Source: Streptococcus mitis (GTDB lineage: Bacteria; Bacillota; Bacilli; Lactobacillales; Streptococcaceae). Taken from it: DNA of 64,000 bases. The translations under genes and the position numbers were made by a program. The notes under the pieces are model-generated. The model had not been told where the DNA came from, did no database searches, and worked only from the letters and a program-made list of their open reading frames with translations. This document shows, in pieces, positions 56,604-64,000 of the stretch (positions are counted from its first letter, which is position 1; every line of letters starts with the position of its first letter). The stretch is taken from positions 1 through 64,000 of the forward strand of contig NZ_WIJP01000006.1 in NCBI RefSeq assembly GCF_009496155.1, in the 5' to 3' direction.

Positions 56604-57735
56604 CTGTTGCTACCCCCACTACTTCATTATATCCTACAACTTGTACTTCTTCTGTTCCATCAATTTCGACACCATCAGAAATAACTGCACCTTCACCAAT
56701 AATGGCACGTTTGATTTTAGCTCCGTGTCCAATAATTGCCCCACTCATGATAACTGAATCAACAACTTCTGCCCCTTCGCGAACTTGCGCACCTGTTGAA
56801 AGGATAGAATGTTTAACAGTTCCATCAACGAAACATCCGTCTACAACCAAGGAATCTTCCACATGAGCATTAGCCCCAAGGAAGTTTGGTGGTGAAATTA
56901 AGTTTCTTGAGTAGATCTTCCATTGACGATTACGGCTATCCAAGGCATTTTCTGGAGAAATGTACTCCATATTCGCTTCCCAAAGCGATTCAATAGTACC
57001 AACGTCTTTCCAGTAACCATTAAATTCGTAGGCATAGACACTTTCACCTGACTCAAGGTAATTTGGAATGACATTTTTACCGAAGTCTGACATATCGACA
57101 TTGCTCTTTTCTGCAGCGACTAACATATTGCGGAGACGTTGCCAATCAAAGATGTAAATCCCCATAGAGGCTTTGGTAGATTTAGGTTGGGCTGGTTTCT
57201 CTTCAAATTCTACAATACGATTATTAGCATCTGTGTTCATGATACCAAAACGGCTAGCTTCTTTAAGAGGAACATCAAGAACTGCTACTGTCAAACTGGC
57301 GTTATTATCCTTGTGAGACTGGAGCATAGCATCGTAGTCCATCTTATAGATATGGTCACCCGAAAGAATCAAAACATACTCAGGATTGACACTATCGATA
57401 TAGTCGATATTTTGATAAATAGCGTGACTAGTTCCTTCAAACCAACGATTTCCTTCACTTGCTGAATAAGGTTGAAGGATAGAGACACCAGAATTAATCC
57501 CGTCTAGACCCCAACTTGAACCATTCCCGATATGGTTGTTGAGAGCAAGTGGTTGATACTGTGTGATGACTCCAACATTGTGAATGCCTGAGTTGGCGCA
57601 GTTTGAGAGAGCAAAGTCAATGATACGGTAGCGCCCACCAAATTGCACAGCTGGTTTTGCGATGCTTTGAGTAAGTTTACCGAGACGAGTTCCTTGCCCA
57701 CCAGCAAGAATCAAAGCTAACATTTCATTCTTCAT
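56593..57735 (-). CDS. glgC: Glucose-1-phosphate adenylyltransferase
   Basis: A 380-aa enzyme making ADP-glucose from glucose-1-phosphate and [16 protein letters not shown] near residue 11 is the nucleotide loop, [10 protein letters not shown] holds the sugar-phosphate site, and left-handed beta-helix repeats form the C-terminus. It overlaps glgB by 11 bases and glgD by 11, inside the glycogen operon. Confidence 0.97.
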   Translation of the reverse strand: MKNEMLALILAGGQGTRLGKLTQSIAKPAVQFGGRYRIIDFALSNCANSGIHNVGVITQYQPLALNNHIGNGSSWGLDGINSGVSILQPYSASEGNRWFEGTSHAIYQNIDYIDSVNPEYVLILSGDHIYKMDYDAMLQSHKDNNASLTVAVLDVPLKEASRFGIMNTDANNRIVEFEEKPAQPKSTKASMGIYIFDWQRLRNMLVAAEKSNVDMSDFGKNVIPNYLESGESVYAYEFNGYWKDVGTIESLWEANMEYISPENALDSRNRQWKIYSRNLISPPNFLGANAHVEDSLVVDGCFVDGTVKHSILSTGAQVREGAEVVDSVIMSGAIIGHGAKIKRAIIGEGAVISDGVEIDGTEEVQVVGYNEVVGVATDED

Positions 57736-59653
57736 TTTCTACTCCTTTTTGGTTTTTACTTGTGACAGTTTTATCAGATTTCAAGCGACGCTTGATTTTC
57801 CATATACTAGCTCCCATAGCAGGCAGGGTAAAGGTCAAGGTCTGCTCATAATCCTTCCATAGTCCTTCTTGCGTTTGAACAGTTTGATTGTGTTCTTTCC
57901 AGACACCGCCCCACTCTTCTAACTCAGTATTCCAGACTTCTTCGTAAATTCCTGCAATAGGAAGTCCGATTGTAAAATCTTTTCGTTCAACAGGTGCCAT
58001 ATTAAAGACACAGACTAACATATCGCCCTTTTTACCCTTACGGATGAAGGACAGAACACTCTGGTCTCGATTATCCGCATCAATGATTTCTATACCATCA
58101 TAGCTGGTATCGATTTCCCACAGACAGCGATGGTCTTTGTAAAACTGGTTTAGCTGAGAAGTGAAAGACTTCATCTTAGCATTCATTGGATCTTCTAGAT
58201 TAGACCATTCTAGTTGTTCTTCAGATTTCCATTCTAGGAATTGTCCATATTCACTACCCATGAAGAGCAATTTTTTACCTGGGTGACAAATTTGGTAAGT
58301 GTAGAGATTGCGCAAGCCTGCGAATTGATTATATCGATCTCCCCACATCTTGTGCATCATACTCTTCTTGCCATGAACCACTTCGTCATGCGAGAATGGT
58401 AGGAGATAATTCTCCTTGAAGACATACATAAAGCTGAAAGTCACCAGGTTAAAGTCATATTTACGATAGATCGGATCTTCTTCGTAGAATCGGAGGATAT
58501 CATTCATCCAGCCCATATTCCACTTATAATCAAATCCTAGACCATCTGAATCCTTGGTGTCAGTAATCTGAGTAGCTGATGAACTTTCCTCAGCTATCAT
58601 CATAACGTCTGGATGAACTTGTTTAATCACATCGTTCAAGCGTTGAAGGAAATAATAACCCTCATAGTTGAGATTGCCGCCATCTTTATTAGGCGTCCAT
58701 GGCGCATCATCATAGTCAAGATAGAGCATGTTGCTAACCGCATCCACGCGAATACCGTCTAGATGGTAAAAGTCAATCCAAAACTTAATGCTAGAAATCA
58801 AGAAGGACTGGACTTCATTTTTCCCAAGGTCAAAATTGAGTGCTCCCCAACCGTAGTTATGAGCCTTATTATGGTCTTGGTATTCAAAAGTCGGTGTTCC
58901 ATCATAATAGGCTAAGGCATCATCATTAATAGTAAAGTGACCAGGTACCCAGTCTACAATAACTCCAATATTGTTTAAGTGACATTCCTCAACAAAATCT
59001 TGAAACTCCTCAGGTCGACCATAGGCATGCTCTAAAGCGAAGTAACCCATAAGCTGATAGCCCCAACTCAAACCTAGCGGGTGAGACATCAGAGGCATAA
59101 ACTCAATGTGAGTATAGTTCATCTCAACCAAGTAAGGAATGAGTTCGTCTTTCAATTGAGCAAAACTATAGGGGCTGCCATCAGGATTTCTCTTCCAAGA
59201 GCCAGCATGAGCCTCGTAAATATTGACAGGACGCTCTTCAAAGCTCAAGCGTTTTCTACGGGCCAGCCAGAGACCATCCTTCCATTTCTTTTCTGGAATA
59301 TCTGTTAAAATAGCACCAGTCCCAGGTCGTGCCTCATACCTTACAGCCAAAGGGTCAATCTTCATCAGCTGATGACCATTTGCACGCGTGATATGGTACT
59401 TATAAATTTGGCCTTCTTGAGCAAGACTGGTAAAGACTTCCCAAACTCCAAATTCATTCCGTTCCATTGGGATTTGATTTTCAACCCAATTGGTGAAATC
59501 CCCTACCAAGTGTACAGCTTGAGCATTGGGTGCCCACACACGAAAAGTGTAGCCATACTCACCATTTTTTTCTTCCCTATGAGCTCCCAGATAGTGCTGG
59601 AGGTGAAAATTTTCACCTGTCATAAAGGTTTCTAAAGCTTGTTTCTTATCCAT
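57725..59653 (-). CDS. glgB: 1,4-alpha-glucan branching enzyme
   Basis: A 642-aa GH13 enzyme that makes alpha-1,6 branches in glycogen. An N-terminal CBM48 domain (about 20-110) precedes the barrel, with nucleophile Asp304 (GIRVDAVSN), Glu355 (IAEESS) and the Asp in [11 protein letters not shown]. It is the first gene of the glycogen operon, after a promoter with a cre site. It is slightly shorter than the 730-aa E. coli form because the extra N-terminal module is absent. Confidence 0.97.
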   Translation of the reverse strand: MDKKQALETFMTGENFHLQHYLGAHREEKNGEYGYTFRVWAPNAQAVHLVGDFTNWVENQIPMERNEFGVWEVFTSLAQEGQIYKYHITRANGHQLMKIDPLAVRYEARPGTGAILTDIPEKKWKDGLWLARRKRLSFEERPVNIYEAHAGSWKRNPDGSPYSFAQLKDELIPYLVEMNYTHIEFMPLMSHPLGLSWGYQLMGYFALEHAYGRPEEFQDFVEECHLNNIGVIVDWVPGHFTINDDALAYYDGTPTFEYQDHNKAHNYGWGALNFDLGKNEVQSFLISSIKFWIDFYHLDGIRVDAVSNMLYLDYDDAPWTPNKDGGNLNYEGYYFLQRLNDVIKQVHPDVMMIAEESSSATQITDTKDSDGLGFDYKWNMGWMNDILRFYEEDPIYRKYDFNLVTFSFMYVFKENYLLPFSHDEVVHGKKSMMHKMWGDRYNQFAGLRNLYTYQICHPGKKLLFMGSEYGQFLEWKSEEQLEWSNLEDPMNAKMKSFTSQLNQFYKDHRCLWEIDTSYDGIEIIDADNRDQSVLSFIRKGKKGDMLVCVFNMAPVERKDFTIGLPIAGIYEEVWNTELEEWGGVWKEHNQTVQTQEGLWKDYEQTLTFTLPAMGASIWKIKRRLKSDKTVTSKNQKGVENEE

Positions 59654-59668
59654 ACACCCTCCTATTTC

Positions 59669-59682
59669 TGTAAGCGTTTTCT
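59669..59682 (+). promoter_or_regulatory. cre site of the glg operon
   Basis: TGTAAGCGTTTTCT, 13 of 14 matches to the cre consensus, just downstream of the -10 box, so CcpA should repress glycogen synthesis genes. Confidence 0.75.
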
Positions 59683-59690
59683 ATAGATTT

Positions 59691-59719
59691 ATTATACTAC
59701 CTTTTTAGAGAAGATTCAA
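59691..59719 (-). promoter_or_regulatory. glg operon promoter
   Basis: -35 TTGAAT, 17-base spacer, -10 TATAAT on the minus strand. Confidence 0.75.
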
Positions 59720-59895
59720 GTAAATTACGGAATTTGCTAAAAATTCTTTTGAAAGCCTTCAACAAATTCACTGATCTATTCACTTGTAAATCAAGAAATT
59801 TTCAGAAACGCTTTGAAAACGAATTGTTTTTTTTACAATACTACCATAAAGTTCGTTATTTAGCTAACCAAAATATAATTTTAAGTAAAAAAATA
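59720..59895. other. AT-rich non-coding gap between glgB promoter and pulA terminator
   Basis: No gene or repeat was recognised. It contains a weak cre-like CAGAAACGCTTTGA and long A/T runs only. From memory, pneumococcus carries gapN at this position; nothing of it is seen here. Confidence 0.5.
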
Positions 59896-59925
59896 AATCA
59901 GGAAAGCAATTTCCTGATTTTATTG
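59896..59925. terminator. pulA terminator
   Basis: Stem AATCAGGAAA/TTTCCTGATT, with TTTATTTTTTT on the minus side. Confidence 0.8.
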
Positions 59926-59973
59926 TTTTTAAGAGATAAAGTACTGCAAATAAATTTAAATTGTAAATCTATT

Positions 59974-62244
59974 CTACAAAACTTTAAAGACGCTGGCGCT
60001 AACGCCACCAACCGTGTCTTTATCAGCTAAATGGCTATTGGTCACCAAGAGTTCTAGATTTCCAGCATTTTCAAACTGGAAGTCTTGCCCTTTAGCATTA
60101 AAGACAACCAATAGATGTTCTTCCCCATGAATTTCATAAATAATCCAACCACTATGCTCATTTGCTGAATGAACAAAGACATGATGGTAAATGTCATCAT
60201 AAGTAGGGTAAGAAAAGGCGCTGGTTTCGGTCTTCAATCGAATCATCTGACGAATAAACTCAATACTATCTTGACGCTCATTGATCAAGTCCCAGTTGAC
60301 TTGATTCACACTGTCAGGAGCATTGTAGCTATTCATAGCACGTTCTCTATCATCATGGGTCAACTCACCAGTTGCAACCAGTTTGGTACGACCAAATTCT
60401 TGACCGATTTCCATAAATGCCATCCCTTGCATGAGTAGGTTCATAGCTGTGGCTGTCTCAACCTTGCGCATAATTTGTTCTGAACTTTGGTCTGGATGTA
60501 GGGTTGCCAACAAATCGTGAAGATTGTAATTGTCATGGGCTTCTACATAGTTAAGCACCTGATTTGGATGTGTATAGGTACCTAATTCACGACTTCCTAG
60601 AATTGCTTTGGCTAAAATTGGCTCTGTAGCAGCACCACTAACAAAACCTGACTTGATAGCACCATAAACTTCTCCCCCTTTGACAGCATCACGCTGATTG
60701 TCATTAAAGAAACCAATATTTGGCATCTGGTAGGCATTGTCTTTCTTAGCCTTATCATATGGAGCAAGACCTGTTCCCATATCCCATCCTTCTCCATATA
60801 GGATAATGTTAGGGTCGATTTCATCCAAGCTCTGACGAATCATCTGCATGGTCTTGACATCATGAATCCCCATTAAGTCAAAACGAAAACCGTCAATATT
60901 GTATTCCTGCACCCAGTATAGGAGGGAATCAATCATATACTTGCGGAACATTTCGTGTTCGCTGGCTGTTTCATTTCCAACACCCGTTCCATTCTGGAAG
61001 GTACCGTCTGGATTCATACGATAATAGTAATCAGGGACTGTTGTTTGGAAAGGTGCATCAACAACTGAGAAGGTATGGTTATAGACCACATCCATAATGA
61101 CACCAATACCCGCATCGTGATAAGCTTGAACCATGGTCTTCAAATCTCGAATAACCTGAGCTGGATCCTCTGGATTTGTTGAAAGGCTCGTTTCTGGTGC
61201 ATTATAGTTTTGTGGGTCATAACCCCAGTTGTAGGTTACATTCCCATCCGCATCGTATTCTTTGTGTCTATCTGCAATTGGTTGCAACTGAACATAATTG
61301 TAGCCCAGCTTTTTGATGTAATCAAAAGCAGTTGACTGACCGTACTGGTTAACTGTTCCAGTCTGAGCAGCACCTAAGAAAGTTCCTCGAAGATCTTCAT
61401 CCACACCCGAGGTCTGTGATTTGGTCAAATCACGAATATGCATTTCACAAATAACTGCCTTACATGGATTTGCCAAGCGCCAAGTAGCCTCCGAACCGTG
61501 CTTGACCTCAAAGTTTTCAACTTGCTTTTCTTCATGACTCAAAATAGCTGAACGTTTGCCATCAGGACTGGTCGCAATTGTGTATGGGTCGCGTGTCAGT
61601 GTTTGGTGATGAGGAAATTGGACTTGATACTGATAAGCCTTACCAGTCAAATCTTCCTCAACATCCAAACTCCAGACACCGATTGTATTGTCCTTATGAT
61701 TATAAGAGTAGCTATTGCCTCTTTCCATCTCAAAAGTCTTCCAAACAGGGGCATCGTTAGCAGCTGATTCATAAACAACAACCTGCACTTCTGTCGCTGT
61801 TGGAGCCCAAAGGGCAAAATGAGCCTGATTATCCTCTATACGGCAACCCAATTCCCCTTGATAACCCCAATGATGGTCAAAACTAGCACTATTAATGGCC
61901 TTATCAAAGGCAAAAGGATTTTGATTTTTATAAGCAGGACTTGCAATTGCAGGATTTTCAGAATAATAAATCCTATCATCCCCTTCCAAAATCCAGACCT
62001 CTGTTAAAAGAGGGTAGTGATTGAAACGGATAGCATATTCTTTACTGGTTTGTCCTGTATGAACCACAAAATTCAAGCTTTCTAGGGGATGAGCGCTTGG
62101 ATGTTCAAAACTAAATAAGGCACCAAAATAATCTTCTTTATAGGTCAGCAAATCAATCCGTTGATCCTGACTTTTTACAAAAGAGCAAGTGTCATATTCA
62201 CCATTCTTACGATGGTAATGAATACGCATAGGGTAGTTATACAT
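59974..62244 (-). CDS. pulA: Type I pullulanase (intracellular)
   Basis: A 756-aa GH13 debranching enzyme with no signal peptide. The type I signature YNWGYDP is present, followed by catalytic GFRFDLMG, ILYGEGWDMG and VEAHDNYNLHD. An N-terminal CBM-like domain covers about the first 200 residues. It should cut alpha-1,6 links in pullulan or glycogen inside the cell, next to the glycogen genes that make them. The ATG at 62244 has AAAGGA at about ten bases; the ATG five codons later is also possible. Confidence 0.93.
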   Translation of the reverse strand: MYNYPMRIHYHRKNGEYDTCSFVKSQDQRIDLLTYKEDYFGALFSFEHPSAHPLESLNFVVHTGQTSKEYAIRFNHYPLLTEVWILEGDDRIYYSENPAIASPAYKNQNPFAFDKAINSASFDHHWGYQGELGCRIEDNQAHFALWAPTATEVQVVVYESAANDAPVWKTFEMERGNSYSYNHKDNTIGVWSLDVEEDLTGKAYQYQVQFPHHQTLTRDPYTIATSPDGKRSAILSHEEKQVENFEVKHGSEATWRLANPCKAVICEMHIRDLTKSQTSGVDEDLRGTFLGAAQTGTVNQYGQSTAFDYIKKLGYNYVQLQPIADRHKEYDADGNVTYNWGYDPQNYNAPETSLSTNPEDPAQVIRDLKTMVQAYHDAGIGVIMDVVYNHTFSVVDAPFQTTVPDYYYRMNPDGTFQNGTGVGNETASEHEMFRKYMIDSLLYWVQEYNIDGFRFDLMGIHDVKTMQMIRQSLDEIDPNIILYGEGWDMGTGLAPYDKAKKDNAYQMPNIGFFNDNQRDAVKGGEVYGAIKSGFVSGAATEPILAKAILGSRELGTYTHPNQVLNYVEAHDNYNLHDLLATLHPDQSSEQIMRKVETATAMNLLMQGMAFMEIGQEFGRTKLVATGELTHDDRERAMNSYNAPDSVNQVNWDLINERQDSIEFIRQMIRLKTETSAFSYPTYDDIYHHVFVHSANEHSGWIIYEIHGEEHLLVVFNAKGQDFQFENAGNLELLVTNSHLADKDTVGGVSASVFKVL

Positions 62245-62362
62245 TTTTTATTTTTCCTTTATATTTCTTAATTTATTTCTATTTGACTAATAAGTTCTAG
62301 ACCGATTTTGTTCCGATTAACAAACATAGTCCTCTTATCTAAACTCTGCTTTTAAACGATCA

Positions 62363-64000
<1,638 letters not shown>

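Overview
This 64 kb window comes from a mitis-group Streptococcus, either S. pneumoniae or a close relative such as S. mitis or S. pseudopneumoniae. Supporting marks are two BOX elements, one RUP element, a histidine-triad (Pht) locus next to the zinc lipoprotein AdcAII, a streptococcal preQ1-II riboswitch, SpxR, and an asd-dapA pair. About 60 real genes are visible and most are on the minus strand. Codon and base use are even, except for the AT-rich CPBP protease gene at 8.3-9.1 kb and the degraded patches.

Layout. 0-2.7 kb: a truncated gene, a decayed patch, then a small operon (43-aa protein, YraQ/ArsP-type permease, DUF1980 protein). 2.7-9.2 kb: an accessory block (hydrolase, intracellular GH13 enzyme, lipid kinase, SAP protein, CPBP protease) that abuts rlmCD; partial copies of the 3' end of rlmCD flank the CPBP gene. 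9.2-18.6 kb: one long minus-strand run, tdk-GNAT-prfA-prmC-sua5-GNAT-glyA-nucleoid protein-lysozyme-like-DUF1002, followed by rlmCD. 18.7-29.8 kb: tautomerase, mnmE, dapA, asd, an ABC transporter with a broken tyrosine-rich secreted peptide gene, an asd-type small RNA, RUP, tRNA-Thr, queT with its riboswitch, gtrA, mscL, hemH, pepT. 29.8-39.2 kb: the zinc locus adcAII-pht-pht-phtE, in which each of three transcription units has an AdcR-like operator beside its -10 box. 39.3-46 kb: amino-acid permease, an extracellular thioredoxin/CcdA pair, HU, DegV, YitT, ribF. 46-54 kb: map, spxR, murA, eno, yueI, glycerate kinase, serB. 54-64 kb: the glycogen operon glgB-C-D-A behind a cre-controlled promoter, then pulA and the 3' part of ligA.

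How the genes work together. Four themes recur. (1) Zinc scavenging: AdcAII and the Pht proteins under AdcR. (2) Alpha-glucan metabolism: the GH13 neopullulanase-type enzyme, glgBCDA and pulA, with cre sites at the first two. (3) Translation fidelity: PrmC methylates the PrfA GGQ motif, Sua5 and MnmE modify tRNA, and RlmCD modifies 23S rRNA. (4) Lysine and cell-wall precursor supply: asd-dapA and murA. The least explained items are the secreted-peptide/ABC locus, the RNA upstream of it, a family of imperfect repeats around both, and the rlmCD tail copies.
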